Shown here in pieces: positions 43,430-55,462 of a DNA stretch of 64,000 nt. The stretch's first letter is position 1; each line of letters starts with the position of its first letter. Where the stretch lies: positions 12,382,763 through 12,446,762 of the forward strand of contig JAPTYO010000007.1 of the NCBI GenBank assembly GCA_036873135.1, read 5' to 3'. The DNA comes from Clarkia xantiana subsp. parviflora. Lineage: Eukaryota; Streptophyta; Magnoliopsida; Myrtales; Onagraceae. A program made the translations under genes and the position numbers. Below the pieces are notes generated by a model. That model made no database searches. It was not told the origin of the DNA and saw nothing but the letters and a program-made list of their open reading frames with translations.

Positions 43430-45060
43430 GCTAACAAATTGATAAGATAGATTAAGTTTGGTGTCTTTCTCTTAACTGCTATTGACACTCACGAAACATG
43501 CCGAATATGCATTTGACAAAACCAAATACATTTCTTTGTCATTTAGCCGTGTTTCTAAATTGTTTATTTACCCATTATAAGTTTGTTTCCAAAAGGAAAA
43601 GTCAAATATGGAGAACATTTACCAAAAAAAAATATGGAGAACATAAATGAATTATTAGTAATACAATTACTTAGTTGCCATATAAGTATTATTCAAATTA
43701 AGGAAGGAAAATTATTATCAGTTTTTAGTTGACCCTTTATTGTAATTAAGAATTCATTATAGTAATTATTTTTTAGAGTAATTATTTAGTGAGGGGCCGG
43801 TTACAAAGGAAAAGCGTCCGGATTAAACATGTACGGTTGGTTTGGCCAAAGTAAATGATGTTGAAACTAGCTTGATGACGAAAATTCGTAATCCACTTCA
43901 ACTTGATCGTGTCCTAATTACCTTTCGATCTAGAAAATTTGTAATTACGTCAACTATTAAACATTATTAAAAGAAGATGGTATCCGTAATTGGTGTATTA
44001 ACCTTGAACCAATCAGTTTCTGGGGTTCAAATGTTCTACTCATAGAAATTAGAGTAAAAATAATAAGAAATTAATAGGATGCAATAAGACATAATAAAAT
44101 AATTAATTAGACTAGATAGGGAATTATTATCAGTTATAATTAGATAGAAAATGATTACATAATAGAGTTGGGGGATTATTTAGTCCATTTGATAGTGAGG
44201 TCATGGACATGACCTTCTTCTTTAAAGCCATTGATACTCTGTGGAGTGACATCCCAATCGCAAAGTTTGGTGCACCTTTTAATATCTCTCTGAGCGTAGT
44301 AGACGTCAAAAACAGCTTGACCATAATCAGATTTAATGGTACAGAAGAAGAGAGTTGTAGCCCATACGTTCATTCTGAAGCTAAAAGTGTATTTCTGACC
44401 TGGCCATATATCATGGAACCCCAGGTCGTCGTTTTTGGACTTGCAGTGAACGTTGAATGATCCTGATGCAAACCTATTATACACTTCAACGTGTATCCTG
44501 GGATTCACATCCATCGGATCAATTCCACTTCCACTTCTAATTGAAGCAGAACAAGTCACCACACACACAGCTAGCAAAGCACCTAAAACCAACACAACAC
44601 CACTACCACTCCTCATTTTTCAACAATATCTATCAGAGCTATCTAGAAATACCCTTTTTTCTTCTTCTTTCTAATATAATTGAAAAATATTAATATATAC
44701 TACTAAAGTCGTGGACTATGAGTGACAAATGTCACCTAATTATCAATATTTTAATTGAAACTCCAGTTTTATTTATAAATAAAATATAATTCGATCCCTA
44801 TTATTTTAGTATATGACACTTATTATTTATTTTAGTATATGACACTTATTATTTTCCGTAACACATTAAGATCTCAATTATTAGTTTATAATATCTCATT
44901 CAATTCATACAAAAAAAAAAAACTAATCAGGTTTAAGTTTTGAATCTATGACTTGCGGACGCTATTGTAAATTTTATCATTTAACTCTCTTTTACTAGAT
45001 TATGAATTGTATTTACTCTAATCTAATGTCATACGAGAGTCTAATTTATAAGGAAAATTA
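43430..45060. repeat. SPH segmental duplication, unit 1
   Basis: The 3' flank (gataagat..., cgaaacatgccgaatatgca, gccgtgtttctaaat, aaattaaggaaggaaaatta), the gene at 44176-44616, and the promoter side (gacaaatgtcacctaattat) recur in the same order at 46880-52790 and 53285-56830. This unit is the most compact of the three. Confidence 0.8.
44176..44616 (-). CDS. S-protein homologue (self-incompatibility S1-like), copy 1
   Basis: A single exon of 146 residues; the SPH family is typically about 120-160. A signal peptide covers about residues 1-24 (VVLVLGALLAVCVVTCSA). The mature part carries the S1 fold marks: IHVEVYNRFASGSFNVHCKS, DDLGFHDIWPGQKYTFSF, TTLFFCTIKSDYG and AVFDVY, plus four spaced Cys (HCKSK, FFC, RC, LC). 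The first such protein is the secreted stigma determinant of poppy self-incompatibility; most family members are small secreted proteins of unknown role, and only that can be said here. The ATG is the first in frame, and a TA-rich run upstream (44690-44700) may act as TATA. It is nearly identical to copy 2 over its first 110 residues. Confidence 0.9.
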   Translation of the reverse strand: MRSGSGVVLVLGALLAVCVVTCSASIRSGSGIDPMDVNPRIHVEVYNRFASGSFNVHCKSKNDDLGFHDIWPGQKYTFSFRMNVWATTLFFCTIKSDYGQAVFDVYYAQRDIKRCTKLCDWDVTPQSINGFKEEGHVHDLTIKWTK

Positions 45061-45356
45061 TGTGGACCTTTCTACAATGCTCTTGGAGCACCATGCTTTT
45101 GCCACTAATTTTTTTATTTTTCTATTACCCTAAAGGTGAACCCCATAGGGAAATTGATATTATTAATAGTATGATACACATCTTAGGTGTAGTTAAAAAA
45201 ATTCATATTTTTTTCATACTTTTAAAGTTTTACTTATGTTACAATTAAATCCACCATAGTATTAAAAAAACCAAAAGCATGGTGCTCCCAAAGCATGGTA
45301 GAAAAATCCAAATTATGTAAACCAAAAACATGGTTTTTATACTAACATTTTTTAAA
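44617..45356. other. SPH1 upstream region
   Basis: Promoter side of SPH copy 1, shared with copies 2 and 3 up to about 45060; AT-rich beyond that. No further gene is seen. Confidence 0.4.
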
Positions 45357-46032
45357 GGGTTAATGATTCACTTCATACCATATGTTTGTATAAATCCACT
45401 GTTCATATCATATCTTTTATTTTTGTGTACCAATTCGGTACCGAACGTTTCCATTTTGTACCGTTTTCATACCTCCGTTAAAGTTCCGTCCATTTTGGTC
45501 GTTAAAAGTCACGTGTCATGCACGTGAGTGACCCTAAACTTTTGATTTTATTCAATTTAGTCCCACTATTCTAACTTTTAATTTGTTCAATTTAGTCCTC
45601 AAATTTCAATATCGAACCCTTGACCCAAATTGACCAAGCCGGACCTAGCTAGGCTAGGTCTGGCTGGGTCAATTGGGACCTAGCCCCAATTGAACCTCAG
45701 GTACGCTGGACCCAGGCGACCCGACCCAGGTTCGGACCTAGCCCTGGGCTAGGTCTGGCTAGGTCAATTTGGGTCAAGGGTTCGATATTGAAATTTGAGG
45801 ACTAAATTGAACAAATTAAAAGTTAGGAATATATTAGAGGGACTAAATTGAACAAAATCAAAAGTTTAGGGTCACTCACGTGCACAACACGTGACTTTTG
45901 ACGGCCAAAATGGATGGAACTTTAATGAGGTATGAAAACGGTACAAAATGGAAACGTTCGGCACCAAATTGTAAAAAAAAAAAGAAGATATGGTATGAAC
46001 AGTGGATTTTGTGAAAACATATGATATGAAGT
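45357..46032. mobile_element. Non-autonomous MULE (GGGTTAA family), right terminus lost
   Basis: It begins gggttaatgattcacttcat, with inverted arms through cataccatatgtttgt, cgtccattttggtcgttaaa and gtcacgtg. The complement on the right ends at gatatgaag without the terminal TTAACCC. The centre is an unusually GC-rich palindromic patch (cctagctaggctaggtctgg, near 45640-45770). No clear target duplication is left. Confidence 0.75.
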
Positions 46033-46330
46033 TTTTAAAATGTACAACATGTTTCAAAACAAATGTAATTGATACTCCCTTCAATCATCCATCAAAAGTT
46101 CAAACATTTCGTCAAATACATTTTAAATTTACAAAAGTATTTTTAAATATCAAAATTAAGACCTAATAACTTATAATATTGTTACAATTGTATCACGTCT
46201 CAATTTGCAATTTGACTCAACTGATCCAATCAGTTCTGGTCTGATTTGACTCAGTTGTAACATTTGTATAAACCATTCATGTTTTTTTATAATACTTTGA
46301 AAAAGACTCATTTAATTTTGTACATTTAAA
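46033..46330. repeat. Dispersed MITE-like repeat, second copy
   Basis: ttttaaaatgtacaacatgt, then atttacaaaa and aagacctaataacttataat match 52795-53155 and 3012-3345. It abuts the truncated MULE, and its right end is unclear. Confidence 0.5.
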
Positions 46331-47514
46331 TTGTATTTGGACTCAGTCTTGGGACATCCGAAAATTCTGAGAACGAGCATTTTTCTGAAGAAAACAAAAA
46401 ACAAAAAACTCGCACATTCTGTCACTGATAGGGAAGGGGCTTACCTCGGAACAGAACATGCTAGTTTTTTGTTTTTAATTTTTTTTTCTAAAAAATGGCC
46501 CAATCTCATAATTTTCGGATTCACTATCCAGTATCCCAAGACCGAATCCAAGTGTAAGGAAATAGTCTGATCCGAGTTTGGGATTTCGGGACAGGTTTGG
46601 ACTAGCCTGAAATTTAAACAAAAGTATGTTGCAAACACCATTTCAAACATCACAAACTTAAAGAACACTATTTCAAACACCACTTCCAAACTTAGAAAAA
46701 CCACATTTCACACACCATTAAACCTAAAAATCACAATTTCAAACTTTATTCTAGTCCAAACTGAGCTGATAAAAAGTCCCGCTCGGGAGAGCTCGTGTCT
46801 ACTTTCAGGATTTACTCGTATCCGATTCACTGAAATTTCGGACTTCTCAGATTTTGTTCTTCCCTATCCATGATATCATCATGTATGATGTATCTACATA
46901 TTATAGTACTAACGAATAGATAAGATTAGCTTTGGAGTTTTTCTCTTAACTTCCATTGACACTCGCGAAACATGCCGAATATGCATTTGACAAAGAGCAG
47001 TGCTAAAATACATTTCTTTGTCATTTAGCCGTGTTTCTAAAAAAATTATTTATTAACCAAAAAAAATTATTTATTTACCCATATAAGTTTGTTTCCAAAA
47101 GGAAAAGTCTTGGTAAAAAAAAAAAAGGAAAAGTCAAATATGGAGAACATTTACCAAAAAAATATGGAGAACATAAATGAATTATCAGTAATACATACAT
47201 TTACTTAGTTTTTTTTTCTGCCAAAAATACATTTATTTAGTTGCCATATAAGTAGATATATATATATAGGTTGACCCATTATTCAAATTAAGGAAGGAAA
47301 ATTATTATCAGTTTTTAGTTGCCCTTTATTGTAATTATGAAATTATAGTAATTAATTTTTAGAGTAATTATTTAGTGAGGGCCCGGTTACAAAGGAAAAG
47401 CGTCGTCCTCACAATTCCAGATTAAACATGTACGGTTTGGCTAAATACGTCAATTGACTTGAAAGTAAATGAATTTGAAACTATTAAACATTATTAAAAG
47501 GAGATGGTAGTTCA

Positions 47515-48532
47515 TTCTATATATCTATATATCAATATATTATTTGTATTGGATCCTCTCTTTGACACCTTTTTATTTTATAAACAAAAAAATATATTAT
47601 ATTTAATTTCAATATTTTATAAAACATTTATTTATCTTTAATATTATTATTAAATTATTATTTAATTTTTGTTATTTTTTTAAGGTCGGCATGTCATAGT
47701 AATTTTAATTAACTTACAATCCAATTATTCATATCAATTTAAGTCAGCCATATCATACTCATTCCGTTCAAATTTCGGATACATGTAAATTTTTTTTATT
47801 CAACGAATTATATAGATCGAGTGATATATGTTCCGCCTGTTGAGATTTTTCTATCACATAGATCAACCACTTACCAAATTATATATATAACAAGTCAAAA
47901 TATGGGTAACCTCTCGTACAAATAACATTTTACTCATCGTCCAATATTTATGGACTCAAACTATTAATTTAGTTCTTCTATTTGTTAATCCAATCACATT
48001 GTGTACAACCTAATTAATGTTAACTAAATATTATTGTAAATTCAAGTCTAAACTTTATATTTTTGTGATTTAATTTTATCTTTATTGTTAAATCAAATTT
48101 TGTTGCTATTGTGATATTGTATATAATTACGTTTGTATAGGTCAAATTTGTCCATTGATGACTCAAAGTAGTTAAGAACAAGTTTACATTCTTGACACCT
48201 CAAGTTGATGAGTTAGATACAATTGAGCCGTTAATGACCAACGTAATACTCGACCCAACTCATTTATATATCTAACTATAAGGCTAACTTAGTACCGTAA
48301 CTGAAGACTTTAGTTAATTTTTACTTAATTATCTTCTTCTATTTCTCATGTTTTGAATTACGCTATGTCGCTCTTCTCTATCACATAGATTCGTTTCTCA
48401 CAACGAATCAACTTGCCCATATTTTACTTTGATTAATTATAAATATTAGTAAACTTAAGATAGATTATATATCTTAAAATTTAAATGATCGATGTGCGTG
48501 CAACGCACGCGTTAATTCGTGTTAATAACTAG
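47515..48532 (+). mobile_element. Non-autonomous Helitron 1
   Basis: The 3' end has the Helitron signature: a hairpin gcgtgc-aac-gcacgc (48496-48510), then a short AT-rich spacer, then CTAG (48529-48532) followed by T. The 5' end reads ttctatatatctatatatca. The last 400 bp are homologous to the last 400 bp of Helitron 2, including cgtttgtataggtcaaa and tcctcaagttgat-like blocks. No Rep/helicase coding is present. Confidence 0.75.
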
Positions 48533-48719
48533 TATAATTTAAAAAAGGTGTGGTACATTCAGTAGTTTTTATATAAAAGATAGATGTAATATAATATTTA
48601 AATAAAATGTATACTAACAATTTTTTTAAAGAGTATAACATTTGAATACCAAATATAAATATTTTTTTAACTAGGAATATAATTTCAAAAATTTAAACAG
48701 AACGGGGTGTTGTGGTTAT

Positions 48720-49279
48720 GTTGGGGTTAGTGCTGGTAATTTGTGACAATCACGACACGATAGCACAAATACGTATGAAAAAAACCGTGTTCGTGCAAAT
48801 TTATGACAAAACGATAACAAGATCATGAACACGATTAACACTATTTAATATGCGTGTCGTGTTCGTGTTTATGTATCACAATACGACACACACGATAGCA
48901 CGATAAAGTTGTACTACTAAGTTTTACTCTTGAGTAATATTATGAAAAAATCTTACTTAATAGATTTTAAAACTCCAATAAGTGGTTTAACTTTTAGAGT
49001 TTATCACATATATATATATATTACAAACTTAAGAATAATGACATATTATTCATAATCTTTTGCCTTATGAAGTTAATTATTTTGATTTTTGCTTAAAGAT
49101 CTCGTATAGACATGTACAAAGAAATAACTTCGAACAAAACGATAGCACGACACGAACACGCATGAAAATTCAGTGTTTGTAAAACGTGGCACGGTAAGCT
49201 TACTGTTCGTGTTCGTGTTCAGTAGGTTTAACACGACGCGACTATTGACACACGCACGATAGCACGAATTGCCACCCCT
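48720..49279. mobile_element. hAT-like non-autonomous element
   Basis: The right end reads cacgatagcacgaattgcca then cccctag, the complement of the common plant hAT terminus TAGGGGTGGCAA. The left end (ggggttagtgctggtaattt, then cacgacacgatagcac) is its diverged inverted partner. Arms rich in cacga/tcgtg motifs fold back. No transposase coding and no clean 8-bp duplication were found. Confidence 0.6.
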
Positions 49280-49339
49280 AGTTGGTGTATTAATCTTGAA
49301 CCAAACATTTTCTGGGGTTCAAGTGTTCCGACGAATAGG

Positions 49340-51699
49340 AACAGATATGTGTATGTGTATATGTATGGGGTCACAAGACACCGCTTAACTCGGCCGAGTT
49401 AGAGCAAAAAATTAACTACTACAGATAATGACCCCATATAAAAATTGCAAAGGACTCCGTATAAAAATTAGAAAAGAAAATCTTAACATATAATGTTTAG
49501 TTGGTTTTGCGTGCACTTATTAACTCCCTATTCAAATCTCATCATACACACTTTTACCATTATTATTATTAAGTCTTAGTCTCCTCCATCTTATGTCATC
49601 TTTTCAATTTTAATATTTTTTCTATCGTATTTAATATTTATTTTCCATAATTTCATTATACTAGGTTTTAACTTAAATTATTATACATAATCTAATCTTT
49701 TATAGCATCCTCCATCTAATGTCGTCTTTTCACTTTTAATATTTTTTCTACCATATTTAAAAAATTTCTTATTTCCGTTATACTAGGTTTTAATCTTAGT
49801 TATTAATATAATTTAATCTCCTCCATCTTATGTCATCTTTTTAGTTTTAAACTAGATTAAAAAATATATTCATGGCAAAAAAAAAAAAAACTAGATTAAA
49901 AAATATTATTATTTTACTGTTTATTTTTTTTTTTCTTTATTTAAGTCTCGTTATTTTTCTCCATGTGTCGTTGACAAATGTTTCTTGCAATTTTATAAGT
50001 CTTTTTTACAACAAAAATATTATTAGTTTTTTATGTATTTCATTCTAATCGATGGTTTCTTTCTTTGATTGACCCGAAACAATTATAATTTTTGTCATAA
50101 TTCTTTATATTTGTATGGATGATGTTTGAGTTTTTTTTATTCATTATCTTTATACCAATATAAAATGTGAAAGTTGTCCTCACCCCCAAAAGGTACCTCT
50201 TGAACATTTTTATTTTTATTATATATATATATATATACGTGTAATATTTAGTTCCCCTATTTTTATAAAATTGGCGATTTAGTCTTTTTATCTTTGAGAC
50301 TCATCTATTTATCTTTACTATTACTAATAAAAACCATTTAGTTACATTTTTTTATTTTTAGTTTTTTAGGTCGCTTAATTGGTAGGTCACCGTAGTTATT
50401 ATTAATTTCTCCATCAAATATACTTATCAATTAGAGTCAACATGCATTCAATAGGTGCAAATGTAAGGTCGATGCATTTTTCCATTCACTATATCACCGA
50501 TTTGGGGATGTTCCGCTTGTTGACATTTTTGTATCAAATAAATTAGTCACTTGTTAACTCATATAAAATATCAAATATGGATCAAACGTGGTTCTTGAAG
50601 TTTGACTTTACATATAACATGTTACTCAATGTTTAATACTTAATGACTCGAACTATCGATTTAGTTCTTACGTTTGTAAATTCAATCATATTTGGTATCT
50701 CCTAATTGATAGTTGAATAAATAGTTAAGTTGAATTCAAATATAAACTTTTAGACATTAGTGTTTTAAAAAAACTGATGATTTAGTCCATACAATATTTG
50801 AGTATTACTAAATATTTCATTAGATAAATTGCATTAACTTTTTTGTTAAGGTCGCTTAACTGACATGTTACATTAATTATCATTAACTTATTAATACAAT
50901 ATACCTATAAATTTGAGCCACCCATAAAATATGATATGTACTCAACTCATGCAAACTTCGAGTACATGTTGAGATTTTTTTGTATCACATATATCAGTCA
51001 CTTGTCAAATCATATCAAATGTCAAAATATGGGTCAACCACGGTTCTTGAATTTTGATCTTTTACAGATAACTTGGTCCTCATTGTCCAACATTTAGGGT
51101 CTCGAATCATTAATTTAGTTCTTCCGTCTGTCAATTAAATCAAAATGTAACCTAATTAGTAGTTAAATAAGTAATTTACATATCAAGTATAAACTTTAGA
51201 TTTTAATGAATTAAAATTTCCTTTAGCATCCCGTTGGCCAAATTTTTTTTCATTTAGCGTTAAATCAATTTTTGTTGGTATTATGATATAAAATTGCATG
51301 AAAAGTGTATAGTTACGTTTGTATAGGTCAAACTGCTCCACCGATAACTCTAAGTGGCTAATTACGGGCTTACATTCTTCACTCCTCAAGTTGATAAATT
51401 AGATACAACTTTGTCGTTAAAAACTCACGTCATGCTCAATCCAACTCATTATTAGTTATAACAGTAAATTAGTATCGTAATTTAAAATAATAGTTAATTT
51501 TTTGACTTAATTATCCTCTTCTATTTTTCCTGTTTTGAATTACTTTGTGTCGTTCTTTTCGATCATAGATTCAATTCTCGCAACCCCTAGATTTGGCCAT
51601 GTATTAACTACATATTAAAATATTAGAAAACTGAAGATAAATTATGTATTTTGAAATTCAGACGATTGATACGCGTGCAACGCACGCGTTAATAACTAG
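49340..51699 (+). mobile_element. Non-autonomous Helitron 2 (left border uncertain)
   Basis: The 3' end has the hairpin gcgtgc-aac-gcacgc (51673-51687), gttaataa, then CTAG (51696-51699) and T, the same terminus as Helitron 1. The interior carries related modules at about 50515-50760 and 50965-51190 (tttttgtatcaaataaatta versus ttttttgtatcacatatatc). The left border is placed at the break in SPH flank homology (49339); the true TC start may lie further right. Confidence 0.6.
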
Positions 51700-52001
51700 T
51701 ATGAGTACATATATAATTATACTTTAACAATTTTGTTAGAGAAAACTTTTTGTTAGTTTGAATTGGAATTATATTTGACCTGATTGAATTTTTAGCTATA
51801 GAATAATTATTATCTACCCACTAATCCCTGGTTCCTGAATTCGTCACTGCGGATGCATGAAGATAGAAATTACAGTAAAAATAATAAGAAATTAGTAGGA
51901 TGCAATAAGACACAATAAAATAATTAATTAGAGAAGGTAGGTAAGGAATTATTATTAATTATTAATTAGATAGAAAATGATTACAAAATAGAGGTGGGGG
52001 A

Positions 52002-52448
52002 TTATTTAGTCCATTTGATAGTGATGTCACGTAAATGGGCGGGACCTTCATCTTTATACCCAAAGATGGCATCTGAAAATGCATCCCAAATGCAGAGTTT
52101 GCTGCACCTTTTGATGTCTCTCTGGGCGGAGTAGACGTCGAAGACAGCGTGACCATAATCAGATTTAATGGTACAGAAGAAGAGAGTTGTAGCCCATACG
52201 TTCATTCTGAAGCTAAAAGTGTACTTTTGACCTGCCCATATATCATGAAACCCCAAGTCGTCGTCCTTGGACTTACAGTGAATGTTGAATGATCCTGATG
52301 CAAACCTGTTTACCACTTCAACGTGTATCCTGGGATTCGCATCCGTCGGATCAATTCCACTTCCACTTCTAATTGAAGCAGAACAAGTCACCACACACAC
52401 AGCCAGCAAAGCACCTAAAACCAACACAACACCACTACCACTCCTCAT
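52002..52448 (-). CDS. S-protein homologue, copy 2
   Basis: A single exon of 148 residues with the same signal peptide and SPH fold as copy 1 (HCKSKDDDLGFHDIW, TTLFFCTIKSDYGHAVFDVY, four Cys). It differs at only about eight positions over the first 110 residues. The stretch after the third Cys (SKLCIWDAFSDAIFGYKDEG) is strongly diverged from copy 1. The shared end DxTIKWTK is restored, with one extra residue before it. A TATATATA run at 52543-52552 (minus strand) is a plausible TATA box about 100 bases before the ATG. Confidence 0.9.
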   Translation of the reverse strand: MRSGSGVVLVLGALLAVCVVTCSASIRSGSGIDPTDANPRIHVEVVNRFASGSFNIHCKSKDDDLGFHDIWAGQKYTFSFRMNVWATTLFFCTIKSDYGHAVFDVYSAQRDIKRCSKLCIWDAFSDAIFGYKDEGPAHLRDITIKWTK

Positions 52449-52794
52449 TTTTCAACAAAATCTATCAGAGCTATCTAGAAAGACCCTTTTTTCTTCTTCT
52501 TCTTTCTAATATATAATTGAGAAATATAAATCATGACCTCTCTATATATATACTACTAAAGTTGTGGACTATCACTGACAAATGTCACCTAATTATCAAT
52601 AATTTAACTGAAACTCCAGTTTTATTTAAAAAAAAAAAAAAAAAACTCGAACCATTATTATTTTAGTATAGAACACTTATTATTTTATTTATCATTTGAC
52701 TATCTTTTACAAGATTATGAATTGTAGTTACCTAATCTAATGTCATACGAAATGTCTAATTAATAGGGAAAAGATAAAAACATTTTATACAGCA

Positions 52795-53155
52795 TATTTT
52801 AAAATGTACAACATGTTTCAAAACAAAACATAACAGATACTTCATTCAATCACACGTCATAAAAATTCATCAAATACATTTTAAATTTACAAAATTATTT
52901 TTAAATATCAAAATTAAGACATAATCACTTATAATATTGTTACAATCGTGTCTCGTCTCGATTTAACTCAACTGATCTCCCCAACGGTTTTTGTTTGATT
53001 TGACTCAATTGTAACATTGTATAAACCATCATTTTTCTTTGTAATACTTTGAAAAATACTTTGTTAGTTTTGTAAATTGTATCAAACAACCAAAAAATAG
53101 TTAGATGGTATAAATTATTATTGTTTTGAAACAAATACATTTTAAAACATATTAG
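52795..53155. repeat. Dispersed MITE-like repeat, third copy
   Basis: The left end is ttttaaaatgtacaacatgt then ttcaaaacaaa. The right end is attgttttgaaacaaataca then ttttaaaacatattag, an inverted relation. The interior atcaaaattaagacataatc matches the copies at 3012 and 46033. Confidence 0.55.
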
Positions 53156-54000
53156 TATAAAAATGTTTTTCAAACATTTTGTATATTTAATATTTTTTTT
53201 TATAATCTGTATATTTAATATAACTATCTCAATGAAATATATTTGTATATTATCACGATTTTTTTTTATATAGCGTACCCATTATGAGACGCCACTACTG
53301 CCAATAACAAATAGATAAGATTAGGTTTGTTTTCTTTCTCTTAACTTTCATAGACACTCGCAAAACATGCCGAATATATGTATGATATGATTATGATATG
53401 CATTTGATCAAATACAACATTTGTTTTAAAAAAAATCAAATATATATAACATGCCTTTGTTCATTAAACTGTGTTATTAATATATTTAGTAATTAGTCAT
53501 TAATTCGCGTTTTGTGCAAAATTGATCGTAAATGATATATGTTATAATATTTATTATCTTTTTTGCAGTCTGTGCAAAAGTTTTTATTAGTTTCATATAT
53601 ATTAAAAATATTTAGACATTTTTCCTAATTAATTTATTATGTTAATGTACATATTAAATATACATTACATGTAATTAAGAAGCTTTTCACATCTATTTTC
53701 AGATGAAACAATAGGTTGTACTTGTACCAAAATATACACCCGCGAAACATGCCGAATATCCATTTGACAAAACCAAAATACATTTCTTTGTCATTTAGCC
53801 GTGTCTCTAAATTATTTATTTATTTACCCATATAAGTTTGTTTCCAAAAGAAAGTCAAATATGGAGAATATTTATAAATAAAAAAATATGGAGAACATTT
53901 AATACATTTACTTAGTTGCCATATAAGTAGATATATATGTTGACCCATTATTATTCAAATTAAGGAAGAAAAATTATTATCAGTTTTTAGTTGACCCATT

Positions 54001-54614
54001 GGAGGTGTTTGGATGTATATTATATGAGATGTAATCTCATATTACGTCTCATATTACATTTAGATTACGTTGTTTGATTTGTCAAACGATGTATTGTGCA
54101 TTGTAATGTACGTCCAAACTTAGTTCAACGTAATGTGAGATTACATAAAAAAACAGATGTAATGTAAGATTACGTCCAACATTACAAAGTGTTATGATTT
54201 ATTATTATTTAATAAATAGATAAAATATTTTGTATTATCTATATAGTTTATTATGATAATAATATTGTTATTATTATTTTATATACTTCATGAATCCTTA
54301 TTTTAATAAATAATAATGCACATCATTTCCGTATAAAATGACTAAGTCTTTTCGTTACATTTTTTTAATGAAAGTTATCTTATATTCTTTAAAATGTTAT
54401 CATATTAAGATATAATATACTCTCATATAGATTAATAAAATAATAAAAAAAGTCACATTACAATGCATATTACAACACATACCAAATACTGTAATCTAAC
54501 ATTATATTTCACATTAGAGCACAACCAAACATTGCAACATAACATTACATTACATAGCTCACATTACTTGTAATCTCACATTTCAAATAATTTATGTTCA
54601 TCCAAATGCCCTCT
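54001..54614. mobile_element. MITE with GAGGTGTTTGGAT ends
   Basis: The left end gaggtgtttggatgtatatt and the right end atgttcatccaaatgccctc are inverted, and both are followed inward by tgtaatctcatatta-type text. It splits the 3' flank of SPH unit 3: gttgaccc lies before it and ttattgtaattaag after it. Target duplication and superfamily (hAT or Harbinger) are undecided. Confidence 0.65.
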
Positions 54615-54665
54615 TATTGTAATTAAGAAGTCATTATAGAAGCATGCAAGAATAGATAAAATAAA

Positions 54666-55377
54666 GGGAATAGAACCTAAAAACTGTCCCAATTTTGACA
54701 CGAGTGTCAGTTTGGTGTCTCAATTTTAAACTGTTGATATTTAGTGTCCAAATTTTCAGTTTTGTGTCTATTTGGTTTTCTATTAGATTTTGGGGTTAAG
54801 TTTAACAGATTGAGTTGAAAAGACTATTTTGCACTTCTTCTTTTTTTTAAAGCCTTTGATTCCGGCCACCCCTATTCCGGCCACCCACCTCCAGCCACCC
54901 ACCTCCAATCGGTCGGAATCGGCCGGAACCCTAAACCGGAGCTGCTTAATCCTAAATCGGCAAGAATAGGCCGGTAATCGGCCGCAATTGGCCATAATCG
55001 GTCGGAATCAGAACGGGTTCAGCCGAAATCGGGGTGGGTTTGGCCGGAATCTGGTGGGTTTGGTCGTAATCGGCCGGAATAGGGGTGGTTTGGCCGCAAT
55101 ACGTCGAAATCGGGTGGGTTTGGCTGCAATCGGCCGGAATCGGGTGGGTTTGGTCGGAATCGGCCGGAACCTAATTATGGTCATGGGGTATTTTTGGAAT
55201 TTTGAAAATTGACAACTCACGTGATAATCACGTGACTAGATTCCGTTCAACTTAATCCCAAAATTTAATAGAGACACAAAATAGCAACACATATGAAAAT
55301 TGGGATATTGAATTTCAACCTCAGACACCAAACTGACCCACGAGTCAAATTTGTTAGTGTTTTTAGGTGATATTCCC
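54666..55377. mobile_element. Non-autonomous MULE (GGGAATA variant)
   Basis: A 712-bp element starting gggaatagaacctaaaaact and ending tgatattccc. Inverted arms share cgagt and cagtttggtgtct. Perfect 9-bp duplications TAAAATAAA lie at 54657-54665 and 55378-55386. The centre contains a GC-richer array of tcggccggaat / gggtgggtttgg units (55000-55170). Confidence 0.88.
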
Positions 55378-55462
55378 TAAAATAAATAATTAAACTAGGT
55401 ATTGTAGGGGAGTTGTATTGTATTGCTGGAAATATTATTATTAATAATTAGATGGAAAATGA

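Larger units (their letters stand above)
46880..52790. repeat. SPH segmental duplication, unit 2 (expanded by insertions)
   Basis: Pieces of the unit-1 sequence are found in order: 46900-47509 (3' flank), 49280-49339 (ttggtgtattaatcttgaac, tctggggttcaa) and 51866-52790 (gene and promoter side). The gaps are filled by Helitron 1 plus an hAT-like element, and by Helitron 2 plus an older insert. Confidence 0.75.

Noticed and set aside
54988..55220. Overlapping open frames with repeated IGRNR / FRPI-type residues on both strands
   Set aside because: They are translations of tcggccggaat-type repeats in the centre of a MULE, not a protein.
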